Shown: positions 26,328 to 38,137, counted from the first letter of the stretch. The stretch is 64,000 bases of DNA from Streptococcus mitis (GCF_000722695.1 NZ_JPFU01000012.1:124001-188000); one strand, 5' to 3'. Notes: a model not told the origin generated them from the sequence alone. A program made the numbers and translations.

Positions 26328-26358
26328 AAGCATTTGTTTAGCATTTGCTTTTTCTTTT
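26325..26358 (+). terminator. Weak terminator after the GH25 gene
   Basis: AAAGCA and TGCTTT pair around a loop, followed by TTTCTTTTTA. Confidence 0.45.
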
Positions 26359-26421
26359 TATTATAGATTGTGATACAATATAGTAAGGATTTTTTGAAAT
26401 AGAAATAGTTGGAGGAAATAT

Positions 26422-27264
26422 ATGCTCTCATGGTTAGCGCGCATTGTTAAAGGGATTGTCATTGCTCTTGGATTTATCTTACCGGGAATTTCTGGAGGGG
26501 TTCTAGCAGCAATCTTAGGAATTTATGAACGGATGATTGGCTTTCTGGCCCATCCCTTTAAAGACTTTAAAGAAAATGTTTTGTATTTTATACCAGTTGC
26601 CATTGGTATGCTTCTGGGAATCGGCTTATTTTCCTACCCGATTGAATACCTGCTTGAAAATTATCAGGTCTTTGTCCTATGGAGCTTTGCGGGCGCCATT
26701 ATTGGTACAGTTCCTAGCCTCCTTAAAGAATCAACTCGAGAATCTGACCGAGACAAGATTGATTTGGCTTGGTTCTGGACAACCTTTATTATTTCTGGAT
26801 TAGGACTCTATGCCTTAAATTTTGTCGTTGGAACCTTAAACGCCAGCTTTCTTAATTTCGTCCTAGCAGGAGCACTGCTGGCTCTTGGCGTATTAGTTCC
26901 TGGCCTCAGTCCATCAAATCTACTTTTGATTTTGGGACTCTATGCTCCTATGTTGACTGGTTTTAAAACCTTTGACCTCTTGGGAACCTTCTTCCCGATT
27001 GGAATCGGGGCAGGTGCAACTCTCATTATTTTTTCAGAATTGATGGATTATGCCTTAAACAACTACCACTCACGCGTCTATCATTTCATCATCGGTATCG
27101 TCCTATCAAGTACTCTTTTGATCTTGATTCCAAATGCAGGAAACGCTGAAAGTATCCAATACATGGGACTTTCACATGTCGGTTATGTCATCATCGCCTT
27201 CTTCTTTGCGTTGGGAATTTGGCTTGGTATTTGGATGAGCCAATTGGAGGACAAGTATAAATAA
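26422..27264 (+). CDS. DUF368 membrane protein
   Basis: A 280-residue polytopic membrane protein of the DUF368 family, with about eight hydrophobic segments. Its signature repeat is GFILPGISGGVLAAILGIYE near the N-terminus and GVLVPGLSPSNLLLILGLYAPM in the second half, suggesting two inverted halves. Some DUF368 (PopT) proteins recycle undecaprenyl phosphate across the membrane; that role is likely but not shown here. GGAGG precedes the ATG. It overlaps the next gene by one base (TAATG). Confidence 0.88.
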   Translation: MLSWLARIVKGIVIALGFILPGISGGVLAAILGIYERMIGFLAHPFKDFKENVLYFIPVAIGMLLGIGLFSYPIEYLLENYQVFVLWSFAGAIIGTVPSLLKESTRESDRDKIDLAWFWTTFIISGLGLYALNFVVGTLNASFLNFVLAGALLALGVLVPGLSPSNLLLILGLYAPMLTGFKTFDLLGTFFPIGIGAGATLIIFSELMDYALNNYHSRVYHFIIGIVLSSTLLILIPNAGNAESIQYMGLSHVGYVIIAFFFALGIWLGIWMSQLEDKYK

Positions 27265-27746
27265 TGGCAAAAAAAGTTAAAATCAAAAAAACATTGGTAG
27301 AACAAATCCTGTCTAAAGCAGCTATCCCACATCAGGGGATTCAACTCAATGCCCTTGAAGGAGAACTTCCTCAAGGTTATGAACGAGATCAGATTTTCAA
27401 AACCTTGGCTCTTTTGGGAGATAAGACAGGACCGATTATAGGAATTGTGCCTATCACTCAACACTTGTCTGAAAAGAAACTAGCTAAAATTTCTGGAAAT
27501 AAAAAAGTGAGCATGATTCCCCAAAAGGACTTGGAAAAAACAACAGGTTATATTCATGGAGCCAATAATCCTGTCGGTATTCGTCAGAAACACAATTACC
27601 CCATTTTTATCGATAAGATTGCTCTAGACTTGGATCAAATGATTGTCTCTGCTGGCGAACTTGGTCACAGCATTATCGTCGCACCACAAGACTTGGCTAG
27701 CTTTGTAAAAGCTGACTTTGCAGATATCTTGGAGGACAGTAAGTAA
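27264..27746 (+). CDS. YbaK/EbsC-type aminoacyl-tRNA deacylase
   Basis: A 160-residue protein of the YbaK/ProX family. Members hydrolyse mischarged Cys-tRNA(Pro) or similar tRNAs. It shows KKTLVEQILSKAAIPHQG, the core GDKTGPIIGIVPITQHLSEKKLAKISGNKKV and GYIHGANNPVGIRQKHNYPIFID, where the conserved Gly-rich loop and Lys lie. It is coupled by TAATG overlaps to genes on both sides, so it is the middle gene of a three-gene operon. Confidence 0.88.
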   Translation: MAKKVKIKKTLVEQILSKAAIPHQGIQLNALEGELPQGYERDQIFKTLALLGDKTGPIIGIVPITQHLSEKKLAKISGNKKVSMIPQKDLEKTTGYIHGANNPVGIRQKHNYPIFIDKIALDLDQMIVSAGELGHSIIVAPQDLASFVKADFADILEDSK

Positions 27747-28363
27747 TGAAACTCTACTTTGTCCGCCACGGCCGTACAGTCTGGAATCAGGAAGGACGTT
27801 TTCAAGGTGCTAGTGGCGATTCTCCCCTTCTTCCTGAATCCATTGACACTCTCAAAAAACTCGGCCAGTATCTCAAGGAGATTCCTTTTGATCAGATTTA
27901 TGCAAGTGATTTACCTCGAGCGGTCAAATCTGCTGAGATTATCCAAAGTCAACTTCAGATGCCTTGTCCTTTAGAAAGTGTTCCTAATCTCCGTGAATGG
28001 CAGCTGGGGAAATTAGAAGGATTAAAAATCGCAACCTTGGAAGCTATTTACCCGCAACAAATCAAAGCTTTCCGTACGAATCTTGCTAAATTTGACACTC
28101 AAATGTTTGGAGCCGAATCCCTCTATAGCACAACAAAACGGACCATCCAATTTATCAAATCACTCAAAGATAGTCCAGCTGAGCGTATTCTAATTGTCGG
28201 CCACGGCGCCAATCTTACTGCCAGTCTTCGTACTCTACTAGGCTATAAAGAACCTCTTCTTCGTAAAGATGGTGGTCTAGCAAATGCCAGCCTAACCATT
28301 CTAGAAACCCATGATTTTGAAAGATTCACTCTCGACACTTGGAATGATACCTCTTATCAATAA
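27746..28363 (+). CDS. Histidine phosphatase family protein (phosphoglycerate-mutase-like)
   Basis: A 205-residue histidine phosphatase. The catalytic N-terminal motif is LYFVRHGRTVWNQEGRFQG (His near residue 8), a second arginine lies in YASDLPRAVKSAEI, and the acid/base His is in ILIVGHGANLTA. Such short proteins are usually phosphatases rather than glycolytic mutases. Last gene of the DUF368 operon, closed by a terminator. Confidence 0.88.
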   Translation: MKLYFVRHGRTVWNQEGRFQGASGDSPLLPESIDTLKKLGQYLKEIPFDQIYASDLPRAVKSAEIIQSQLQMPCPLESVPNLREWQLGKLEGLKIATLEAIYPQQIKAFRTNLAKFDTQMFGAESLYSTTKRTIQFIKSLKDSPAERILIVGHGANLTASLRTLLGYKEPLLRKDGGLANASLTILETHDFERFTLDTWNDTSYQ

Positions 28364-28396
28364 AGAACTTGATTTTAGTGTCAAGTTCTTTTTAGT
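28363..28396 (+). terminator. Terminator of the DUF368 operon
   Basis: AAAGAACTTGA and TCAAGTTCTTT pair around a 7-base loop, followed by TT. Confidence 0.85.
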
Positions 28397-28490
28397 TTTT
28401 AAATATTATCCGTGAATTTCTTGGCTATTTATGATAAAATGGGAGTATCGCAAAAAATGACTCATCGTATTCAATTTTGAGTAAAACTAG

Positions 28491-29990
<1,500 letters not shown>

Positions 29991-29998
29991 GCTCTTAT

Positions 29999-30027
29999 CC
30001 TCTGGTACTTGCCAGAGGTTTTTTTAC
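29999..30027 (+). terminator. Terminator of lysS
   Basis: CCTCTGG and CCAGAGG around a short loop, followed by seven Ts. Confidence 0.9.
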
Positions 30028-30039
30028 AGTAAAAAGAAA

Positions 30040-30073
30040 TAGACTGAAGTTTTCACCTCAGTCTATTTTTCTA
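30040..30073. terminator. Bidirectional terminator between lysS and the adhesin
   Basis: AATAGACTGA and TCAGTCTATT stem with A and T flanks; in position to end the adhesin transcript on the minus strand. Confidence 0.75.
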
Positions 30074-30100
30074 TCAGACTTCAGAAAAGAAGTTTCTTTC

Positions 30101-33100
30101 TTAGTCTTCTTTTTTCTTACGAGCTACGAGTCCGAATGCACCCAACATTCCAAGAAGTCCAAGACTAGCTAGACCAGCCTTATCTTCTGTACCAGTATTT
30201 GGTAATTCCTTCTTATCATTGGATACGGTTGTTTCAGCTACTTGTTTAGAATCTGTAGAACTTGTCTGAACTGGAGTAGCTACTGGTTTTTCTGGACTTG
30301 TAGGAGTCTCTGGAGCACTTGGTTGCTCTTGATTGATTGAATTTGTAACTTTCTTATAGTGATGTAGGGTATTTCCTTTAAAATCAGTTGTTGAATGACT
30401 ATATTCATATCCTTCCAACTCTATTGGATTGTGTTTTCCTTCTTTATCTGAAGTAATACGGTTTCCGTTTTCATCTAGATATTCCGTTACAATCTGAACA
30501 GTTGAATCGCCATTTTGAGAAATGACTCCTCCACCATTTTGTGATTTAGGTGTTACTGTTACAGGAACTTCCACTGTAATCACTTTGCCATTTGGCAACT
30601 CTACTGTTACCTTAACTGGATCTTTCTTACCTGGCGTTGTTAAGTCTGGAATGTTTGCAACATTCGTTACTTTACCACCTTCTGGAATCTTAATTCCTTT
30701 TGTGTAATCCTCTGGGGTTAACGGTGTTGTAGTTACTGGTGTTTCAATTTCCTTAACTGGAGTAACAGTTACTGGAACGTCCACTGTAATCACTTTGCCA
30801 TTTGGCAACTCTACTGTTACCTTAACTGGATCTTTCTTACCTGGCGTTGTTAAGTCTGGAATGTTTGCAACATTCGTTACTTTACCACCTTCTGGAATCT
30901 TAATTCCTTTTGTGTAATCCTCTGGGGTTAACGGTGTTGTGGTTACTGGGGTTTCAATTTCCTTAACTGGAGTAACAGTTACTGGAACGTCCACTGTAAT
31001 CACTTTGCCATTTGGCAATTCAATCGTTACCTTAACTGGATCTTTCTTACCTGGAGTTGTTAAGTCGGGAATGTTTGCAACATTCGTTACTTTACCACCT
31101 TCTGGAATCTTAATTCCTTTTGTGTAATCCTCTGGGGTTAACGGTGTTGTGGTTACTGGGGTTTCAATTTCCTTAACTGGAGTAACAGTTACTGGAACGT
31201 CCACTTTAATCACTTTGCCATTTGGCAATTCAATCGTTACCTTAACTGGATCTTTCTTACCTGGAGTTGTTAAGTCGGGAATGTTTGCAACATTCTTTAC
31301 TTTACCGCCTTCTGGAATCTTAATTCCTTTTGTGTAATCCTCTGGGGTTAACGGTGTTGTGGTTACTGGTGTTTCAATCGGTGTTGGTTTTGTTTCAACT
31401 ACTTTAATAGTAGCTGGAACTTCAACTAACACTTTTCCATCTTTATCTTTTACAACTACTGTAACTGGTTTATCCCCTGGAGTTGTTCCATCATATGGAG
31501 TTGTTTGTCCTTCTGGAACTTTGTATTCGAATGTTGAACCTTCTGGATAGTCACTTGGTGTGATACTATCTTCAGCTTTAGGTTTATCTTTATCTTCAGC
31601 ATTTACTGGAGTTAATTGTTCTTTGCCTTGAACGACTTTAATCTTCGCAGGTACTTCTACAATTGTATCTCCATCTGAATCTTTCACGACTACAGTAACA
31701 TCTTTTTCGCCTGGTGTAGTCGTATCTACTGGAGTTTTGTACTCAAATGTTGTGCCATCTGGGTATTGTTCTGGATCAATACTCTTAGATGTATCTGGTT
31801 GTGGTTTGCTTGGATCTGCTACTACGTATTGTGTCTTAGGTTCTACAACAACAATCTTAGCTGGAATTTCTGTAATTGGTTGCCCGTCTAATTTCGCTAC
31901 TACCGTTACAGGTTTTTCACCTGGTGTTGTTGTATCTACTGGTGTATTGTCTTTGTATTCAAATGTTGTTCCAGTTGGGAAGTCATTCGGATTAATGTTA
32001 TCTTTTGGATTTGGTTGTTTCTTAGTTGGATCTACTGGGACATATTTAGGATAACTTTCTACTACACGTACTGTAGATGGCACTTCAACTAATACCTTAT
32101 CCCCTTGTTTCACAACAACAGTAACTTTCTTATCACCTGGTGTAGATGTATCTACTTCTTCTTTGTACTCAAATGTTGCATCATCTGGGTAATCATTCGG
32201 ATCAATACTATCTTCAGGAGATGGTTGTTTCTTACCTTCATCCACTGGAACGATTTGTGGATTTCCTTGGACAACCTTCACTTTTGTTGGTACTTCTACA
32301 AGTTTGTCTTCTCCATTTTTAGCAACAACAATCACATCTTTTTCACCTGGTGTTGTTGTGTCTACTGGAGTCTTGTACTCAAATGTTGTTCCTTCTGGAT
32401 ATTGTTCTGGATCAATGCTCTTAGATGCATCTGGTTGTGGTTTGCTTGGATCTGCTACTACATATTGTGTCTTAGGCTCTACAACTACTACTTTTGCAGG
32501 AACTTCTGCAATTGGTTGACCATTTAGCTTAGCTACTACCGTTACAGGTTTCTCACCTGGTGTTGTTGTATCTACTGGTGTCTTGTACTCAAATGTTGTT
32601 CCTTCTGGATAGTCTCCTGGAGTAACACTGTTTTTCGCTTCTGGTTGTTTCTTAGCTGGATCTGCTACTACAAATTGTGGTGTGCTACCTACAACACGTA
32701 CAGTTGCTGGAACTTCAACAAGTACCTTATTCCCTTGTTTCACAACAACAGTAACTTTCTTATCACCTGGTGTAGATGTATCTACTTCTTCTTTATACTC
32801 AAATGTTGCATCTTCTGGGTAGTCATTAGAATCAATACTATCTTTTGCAGATGGTTGTTTCTTACCTTCATCCACTGGTACAATTTGAGGTACACTCTCA
32901 ACTACTGTAACTGGTACTTTAACTGTCGTTGTTTTTTCTTGACCATCTACTGTATATTTAACAGTTACATCTACTTCAGTATCTTCTGTTAAGTCTGGAA
33001 CTGTTACTGTAGCTGTCTCATCAATAGCAACTGTTGCACCTTGAGGTAATTTTCCTTTAAATGTTGCGTCTTCGATTGCTTTTTTCGTTTGAGCAAGTAC

Positions 33101-36100
33101 TTTTTCTTTTGCTTTTTCTTTGTCGCCATTTTTAGGAACAATAATTGCATCTGCTTCTGGTTTTGGTAATACTGTTACTGTAACTTTCACTGTTTCAGTT
33201 ACCTTACCATTGTCGTATGTCACAGGCACATCAACTTTTACATCTTTAGCTCCTGCTTTACCTGTTGTTTCTGGTAATGTTGTTGGTTCACCTTTTGTAC
33301 CATCTGTCCCTGGTGTTACAGCTGCTTTCGCTTGTTCAGCTGTTGGTTTTTCACCTTCGAATACGACAATTTTACTTGGAGTTGAGCTTACTACTGTAAC
33401 TGGGACTAAAATAGTATCTTCTGCTACTACTGTACCTGTTGCGTCTTTGTATTGTACTTTTACTGGTACATTATCTTTATCACCATTTGAATCTGTTGCT
33501 GGAACAGTATAATCTTGATTTGGATCTAATTCTACTGTAACTCCTGTTGGTAATCTTAGTTTACCTAGGGCAGCTTGTGCTTTTTCTTTCACTGCTGTTT
33601 TCAAGTTATCACTAGTTGTATCTTTTAATGTTGTTACTTTTTCTGGGGTTGCTTTCGGCAATACTTCTACTGGAACGTTTACAGTTTCTGTTCCACTTGG
33701 ATATGTGACTGTTGTTGGTACAGTTACATCTGTTGCTCCTGCTTTACCTGTTGTTTCTGGTAAAGCAGTTTCTGTTGGTGTTCCTACTGTTCCTCCAGTA
33801 CCTGGTGTTACTGCATTCTTAATTTTCTCAGCATCTGGTTTTGTTCCTTCTACAGTGTAGACTGTTTTTGGTTCTGAGCCTGCTACGTTAATAGTTACTG
33901 GTACTGTTGTAGTGTATGTTTTTCCATCTACTGTATAAGTTACTGGAACATTTACAACGCCCTTGTTTGTACCTTTTTCATTTGTTAGAGTTTCTGCAAC
34001 AGCTTCTGTTATATCCCCAACTGTTACTGTCGCTCCTGTTGGTAATTTCCCTTTAAAGTCTGCTGATTCCGTTAAAGTTTTAGCTTTTGCTTTAGCTACT
34101 TCTTTTACTTTATCTACGGTTGAACCTTTTGGTACTTCTACCTCACCAGTTGCTGTTGGTAAAACTATTACTGGAACACTTACTGTTTCTGTCAACTTAC
34201 CATTATCATATGTTACTGGTACGTCTACTTTAACATCAGTCGCTCCAGCTTTACCTGCTGTTTCTGGTAAAGCAGTTTCTGCTGGTGTTCCCACTGTACC
34301 TCCAGTAACTGGAGGTACTGCTCCCTTCGCTTGCTCTGCTGTTGGTTTTTCACCTTCGAATACGACAATTTTACTTGGAGTTGAGCTTACTACTGTAACT
34401 GGGACTAAAATAGTATCTTCTGCTACTACTGTACCTGTGCTGTCTTTGTATTGTACTTTTACTGGTACTGCTGTTTTATCACCATTAGAATCTGTTGCTG
34501 GTACAGTATAATCTTGATTTGGTACTAATTCTGCTGTAACTCCTGATGGTAATGCTAGTTTACCTACTGCAGCTTGTGCTTTTTCTTTCACTGCTGTTGT
34601 TAAGTTTTCACCAGTTGTATCTTTTAATGTTGTTACTTTTTCTGGTGTTGCTTTTGGCAATACTTCTACTGGAACGTTTACAGTTTCTGTTCCATTTGAG
34701 TATGTTACTGTTGTAGTTGCAGTTACATCCTTAGCTCCAGCTTTACCTGTTGTTTCTGGTAAAGCAGTTTCTGTTGGTGTTCCTACAGTTCCTCCAGTAC
34801 CTGGTGTTACGGCATTTTTAACTTTCTCAGCATCTGGTTTTGTGCCTTCTACAGTGTAGACTGTTTTTGGTTCTGAACCTAATACATTAACCGTAATTTC
34901 TGCATCTTTTGTATAAGTTGTTCCATCTACTGTGTATGTTACTGGAACTTTAACGATTCCTTTGTTCGTTCCTTTTTCTGCGGTGATTGTTGCTAAAACT
35001 TCTTCTGTAATCTCACCAACCACTACATCTTTAGAACCTTCTGGTAATTTAGCTTTGAAGTCAGCTGATGTTGCTACTTCTGTCGCTTTTGCTTTCGCTA
35101 CTTCTTTTACTTTATCAACAGTTGCACCTTTAATTACTTCTACATTACCTGTTGCTTTTGGTAAGACCAACACAGGAACTGTTACTGTTTCAGGAAGTAC
35201 AACATTTCCCTTCGTATAAGATACTGTTGTTTCAACATTAATGATTTGTCCAGCTTTACCAGTTGTTGTAGGCATATTTTGAACATTATTGATTGTAGCT
35301 GTATACCCAGGAATTGTAGCAGGAGTTATTTTCCCCTTAATATCATCATTTTGAATAGTATCTCCTTCAAAAACAACTTTCTGTTGCTTAGTAGATGCCA
35401 CTACATTCACATTAATGTCTATTTGATTATTAAAATTCTTACTTCCGATAGTATGAATAACTGGCACTTTTAGAGTTCCACTATTTTCTTTTACAGCAGC
35501 TGTAGAATAACCTTGTACCATTGCAATTGAACTTGTTTCACTTAAGTTTAGGGCAGCAGTAGCTTTTAATGTTGCTAATTTTTCTCTATAAGCTTCTGAA
35601 TTTAGTAATTCTTCAGCACTTACTGTTGCTGCTTCTTTTGCTTTTTCAAAAGTTGTTCCAACTGGTACAGTTATAGTGCTATTTCCTGTCATAGAATCAA
35701 TATAAATACTACGATTATATTTATAGTCAGGATTATCGGAAGTTTCTAAACTATTAGCATTTACATTCACTGGAATATTATATCTATCCGCACCAACTAT
35801 TCCATACGGTAAGATCATATTTCCTAATTTATCTTTTCCTCCAAATCCATTTTTCCCTACTACCTCAAATGTTGCTTCCCCGACAAAATCAGGCGTTACT
35901 TCAAATGGGATCGTAACAGTGTTGGATTTACCACTTGTTGGATTAATATCTCGTTTTGGTAAATCAATTTTAAAAGTAAGTTCTCGTGTATCTTTGTTAT
36001 ATTTAAAGTCATAAGTATAACTTGGAGCAAATAAACTTTTGCCATTTACTTCATTTAAGTCTGTCCCTTGTAATGTACCTAACTTAACACCTTTAGGAAC

Positions 36101-38137
36101 TTTCAATGTAACTTCATACTTAGTCTGATATACTACTCCTACTCCACCATTATTACTTAGCGTTACATTAAACGTTCCTTTTTGAGCATTTTTATAAATA
36201 GAGTCCTCTGTATAACCATATGCTTCTTTATCTCTACCTGAAACAACTGTCGTCGTTAAAGTCAGTGCTGGTCCTGGAGTTAATCCTAGTCCTGCAACTA
36301 TATATCCATCTTCAACCTTATGACCATTCAAGTAGCCAGAAGTTGTTGGCTGATCTCCTGCTTCTACAAATACACGTACCTTAGTCGTCCCTTCAGGCAC
36401 TTTTACTACACGCCATAATGCAGCAAAACCATCCGAATCTGATCCAGGTTTTCCAATAAATTCTGTATCTGAAGCTTTTCCATCTTTTCTAGTTAATTCT
36501 GATAGCGGTTGGCCAGTATAGGCATCCACTATTCTCATTTTTATTTTTTCACCTTCAGATGAAAGACCCATTTCTCCATACGCACTAGAAAAGACAAGAT
36601 TAGCATACAAATGAGAGTTAGGGTTTACGTCGAAATCTTTATAGATAGTTGTTCCTTGTTTTTTTAATTCTACATAATAATCTTTATTAACTTTTCCTAT
36701 ACTTCCATTTCCCAAACGATCAGTACTAATCATATATCTTAGTACTCCACCACCAGCGTTTGCTCTACCTTGACCACCAGTAGCAGTAACATGACCGTTA
36801 TTATCATAAACTTTTGCTGGTTTTGGTGCATATGTGGTTGCTGATTGTCCTTCTTTATATTCTATATCAGTAGGTGCTTCTGGTTTAACAATATTTACGG
36901 TGTTTGCACCTTCTTTATCAACAATCTTCCAGCCGCCCAAAGCTCCTGCTTTGGCTTCATCAACCGTTATTTCTTTTTGTTTCCAATGATAAGTTGCTGA
37001 ACCCAAATTAATAGCACCACGTATACCAGAAGCTTGATTTTCTGCACGTTTTGTATGTGATGTAGCATTTGAAAAGTCAGGCGTTCCAAAAGTATCATTT
37101 AAATTACTAATTACTGCATCAGATGGATTATTCCCATAATTTGCTAAGTGATTATTGGCAGGTGCTCCCCAATCCAATTTTTTAGCTTGGTATAGTTTCA
37201 ATAAATCTACTTTATCTTTTAACTCTTGTAAAAGTGCATGCTTTTCTTTTTCTGTTGTTGGGATGTTGTTCCCTTTATTTCTAACAGCTTGTGCAGACTC
37301 TTTTACCTGTGTTAGTATTCCTACGAACTCTTTATCTGTTTGCCCTTCTCCTTTAGCATTTTCAGCTGAGATTAAAGATTCAACTTTTGCGATTTCCGCC
37401 TCTAATTCAGAAGCTTTTTGTGTAATATCATTTGTATTTACAGCAACAGGATTTTCAGTACCATCTGCAACCGTACCTGTATCTCTAAACCCACTTTCTC
37501 CTTTTCCAGGAATGGCTTGTCCATTTCTTGGATTTTGGTTTTTGTTTACTTTTGTTGCTTCTGATTTGATACTGTTTAAAATGACAAGGTTACTTGAAAG
37601 TTGTTTAGCCAATGCATTAACTTTTGCCTGTGTTTTTGTATCATCATTTAAAAGCTCTTTTGCTTTGTTAACCAAATTTTTAGCATCATCAATGACTGAT
37701 TTTGTTTTCTTGCCTTCGGTTAATTGACTCAATCTACTTTCAACTTTAGCAACTAAATCTTCTAATGCTGCGGTATTAATAGCAACTTTTTCTGTCACTA
37801 CATTTGGAGTTTCAACTGGACTTGCTTGTGTGTTAGTCGCAGACTCTTTAGCAGAACTAGTTTGTTGTCCATCGGTCGCTTTATCAGTAGCAGATGCTTG
37901 TCCAACAACTTCCTTAGAGGGTTCCGGGGACTTATCATTTAGATTTTGAGGATTTTGAACTTCTCTAGTTTCTGGATTAGTTGCTTGTTCAGCCGCTTGA
38001 ACACTTCCTCCACCAAGGAAAAACAATCCAGTAGCTACAGCTACACTAGCCGCACCGAAACTAACCTTACGAATACTGTAACGTGTGAATTTCTCCACTT
38101 GCGATTGGCGAACATGACGCCCTTTGGGTTTAAACAT
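30101..38137 (-). CDS. Giant YSIRK/LPXTG repeat adhesin
   Basis: Cell-wall-anchored surface protein of about 2,678 residues. It has a YSIRK signal peptide (YSIRKVSFGAASVAVATGLF, residues 20-39), a Ser/Thr/Gln-rich stretch to ~120, a helical region ~120-320, a folded N-terminal segment ~320-820, a long block of repeats, a MucBP-like domain (VQIVTEYLDENGNRI), and sortase signal LPNTG with a hydrophobic helix and KKKED tail. Repeats include two ~333-residue blocks, seven Rib/alpha-like ~70-residue units and four near-identical 70-residue units. ATG 38137 has AAGGAG seven bases upstream; the TTG at 38161 is rejected. Likely role is adhesion to host glycoproteins; the ligand is unknown. It has its own promoter. 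Confidence 0.93.
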   Translation of the reverse strand: MFKPKGRHVRQSQVEKFTRYSIRKVSFGAASVAVATGLFFLGGGSVQAAEQATNPETREVQNPQNLNDKSPEPSKEVVGQASATDKATDGQQTSSAKESATNTQASPVETPNVVTEKVAINTAALEDLVAKVESRLSQLTEGKKTKSVIDDAKNLVNKAKELLNDDTKTQAKVNALAKQLSSNLVILNSIKSEATKVNKNQNPRNGQAIPGKGESGFRDTGTVADGTENPVAVNTNDITQKASELEAEIAKVESLISAENAKGEGQTDKEFVGILTQVKESAQAVRNKGNNIPTTEKEKHALLQELKDKVDLLKLYQAKKLDWGAPANNHLANYGNNPSDAVISNLNDTFGTPDFSNATSHTKRAENQASGIRGAINLGSATYHWKQKEITVDEAKAGALGGWKIVDKEGANTVNIVKPEAPTDIEYKEGQSATTYAPKPAKVYDNNGHVTATGGQGRANAGGGVLRYMISTDRLGNGSIGKVNKDYYVELKKQGTTIYKDFDVNPNSHLYANLVFSSAYGEMGLSSEGEKIKMRIVDAYTGQPLSELTRKDGKASDTEFIGKPGSDSDGFAALWRVVKVPEGTTKVRVFVEAGDQPTTSGYLNGHKVEDGYIVAGLGLTPGPALTLTTTVVSGRDKEAYGYTEDSIYKNAQKGTFNVTLSNNGGVGVVYQTKYEVTLKVPKGVKLGTLQGTDLNEVNGKSLFAPSYTYDFKYNKDTRELTFKIDLPKRDINPTSGKSNTVTIPFEVTPDFVGEATFEVVGKNGFGGKDKLGNMILPYGIVGADRYNIPVNVNANSLETSDNPDYKYNRSIYIDSMTGNSTITVPVGTTFEKAKEAATVSAEELLNSEAYREKLATLKATAALNLSETSSIAMVQGYSTAAVKENSGTLKVPVIHTIGSKNFNNQIDINVNVVASTKQQKVVFEGDTIQNDDIKGKITPATIPGYTATINNVQNMPTTTGKAGQIINVETTVSYTKGNVVLPETVTVPVLVLPKATGNVEVIKGATVDKVKEVAKAKATEVATSADFKAKLPEGSKDVVVGEITEEVLATITAEKGTNKGIVKVPVTYTVDGTTYTKDAEITVNVLGSEPKTVYTVEGTKPDAEKVKNAVTPGTGGTVGTPTETALPETTGKAGAKDVTATTTVTYSNGTETVNVPVEVLPKATPEKVTTLKDTTGENLTTAVKEKAQAAVGKLALPSGVTAELVPNQDYTVPATDSNGDKTAVPVKVQYKDSTGTVVAEDTILVPVTVVSSTPSKIVVFEGEKPTAEQAKGAVPPVTGGTVGTPAETALPETAGKAGATDVKVDVPVTYDNGKLTETVSVPVIVLPTATGEVEVPKGSTVDKVKEVAKAKAKTLTESADFKGKLPTGATVTVGDITEAVAETLTNEKGTNKGVVNVPVTYTVDGKTYTTTVPVTINVAGSEPKTVYTVEGTKPDAEKIKNAVTPGTGGTVGTPTETALPETTGKAGATDVTVPTTVTYPSGTETVNVPVEVLPKATPEKVTTLKDTTSDNLKTAVKEKAQAALGKLRLPTGVTVELDPNQDYTVPATDSNGDKDNVPVKVQYKDATGTVVAEDTILVPVTVVSSTPSKIVVFEGEKPTAEQAKAAVTPGTDGTKGEPTTLPETTGKAGAKDVKVDVPVTYDNGKVTETVKVTVTVLPKPEADAIIVPKNGDKEKAKEKVLAQTKKAIEDATFKGKLPQGATVAIDETATVTVPDLTEDTEVDVTVKYTVDGQEKTTTVKVPVTVVESVPQIVPVDEGKKQPSAKDSIDSNDYPEDATFEYKEEVDTSTPGDKKVTVVVKQGNKVLVEVPATVRVVGSTPQFVVADPAKKQPEAKNSVTPGDYPEGTTFEYKTPVDTTTPGEKPVTVVAKLNGQPIAEVPAKVVVVEPKTQYVVADPSKPQPDASKSIDPEQYPEGTTFEYKTPVDTTTPGEKDVIVVAKNGEDKLVEVPTKVKVVQGNPQIVPVDEGKKQPSPEDSIDPNDYPDDATFEYKEEVDTSTPGDKKVTVVVKQGDKVLVEVPSTVRVVESYPKYVPVDPTKKQPNPKDNINPNDFPTGTTFEYKDNTPVDTTTPGEKPVTVVAKLDGQPITEIPAKIVVVEPKTQYVVADPSKPQPDTSKSIDPEQYPDGTTFEYKTPVDTTTPGEKDVTVVVKDSDGDTIVEVPAKIKVVQGKEQLTPVNAEDKDKPKAEDSITPSDYPEGSTFEYKVPEGQTTPYDGTTPGDKPVTVVVKDKDGKVLVEVPATIKVVETKPTPIETPVTTTPLTPEDYTKGIKIPEGGKVKNVANIPDLTTPGKKDPVKVTIELPNGKVIKVDVPVTVTPVKEIETPVTTTPLTPEDYTKGIKIPEGGKVTNVANIPDLTTPGKKDPVKVTIELPNGKVITVDVPVTVTPVKEIETPVTTTPLTPEDYTKGIKIPEGGKVTNVANIPDLTTPGKKDPVKVTVELPNGKVITVDVPVTVTPVKEIETPVTTTPLTPEDYTKGIKIPEGGKVTNVANIPDLTTPGKKDPVKVTVELPNGKVITVEVPVTVTPKSQNGGGVISQNGDSTVQIVTEYLDENGNRITSDKEGKHNPIELEGYEYSHSTTDFKGNTLHHYKKVTNSINQEQPSAPETPTSPEKPVATPVQTSSTDSKQVAETTVSNDKKELPNTGTEDKAGLASLGLLGMLGAFGLVARKKKED
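30545..31385. repeat. Four tandem 210-bp repeats in the adhesin gene
   Basis: The unit encodes 70 residues (starting IETPVTTTPLTPEDYTKGIK and ending DVPVTVTPVK). Four copies with an exact 210-base period differ by only a few bases, indicating recent expansion or homogenisation. Copy number probably varies between strains and could be misassembled. Confidence 0.85.
31385..32915. repeat. Seven Rib/alpha-like repeats with a duplicated three-unit block
   Basis: Units of about 70 residues share YPxxxTFEYK and TTPGxKxVTVV. In protein order, units 1-2-3 resemble 4-5-6 pairwise (1 and 4: QIVPVDEGKKQPS; 2 and 5: KPVTVVAKL-GQPI; 3 and 6: TQYVVADPSKPQPD), with a diverged seventh. This points to duplication of a three-unit block of about 630 bases. 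Confidence 0.75.
32915..35110. repeat. Two ~999-bp repeats in the adhesin gene
   Basis: A ~333-residue composite unit occurs twice. Each has TVDKVKEVAKAKA, TVYTVEGTKPDAEK, VPVEVLPKATPEKVTTLKDT and PSKIVVFEGEKPTAEQAK in the same order. The shared bases TACGACAATTTTACTTGGAG recur 999 bases apart (33362 and 34361). Confidence 0.75.

Noticed and set aside
30522..37727. Many plus-strand open frames inside the adhesin gene
   Set aside because: They repeat with the 210-bp and Rib-like units, have Val/Thr/Ser-rich antisense composition, and lack ribosome sites; they are shadows of the repeat-built gene.
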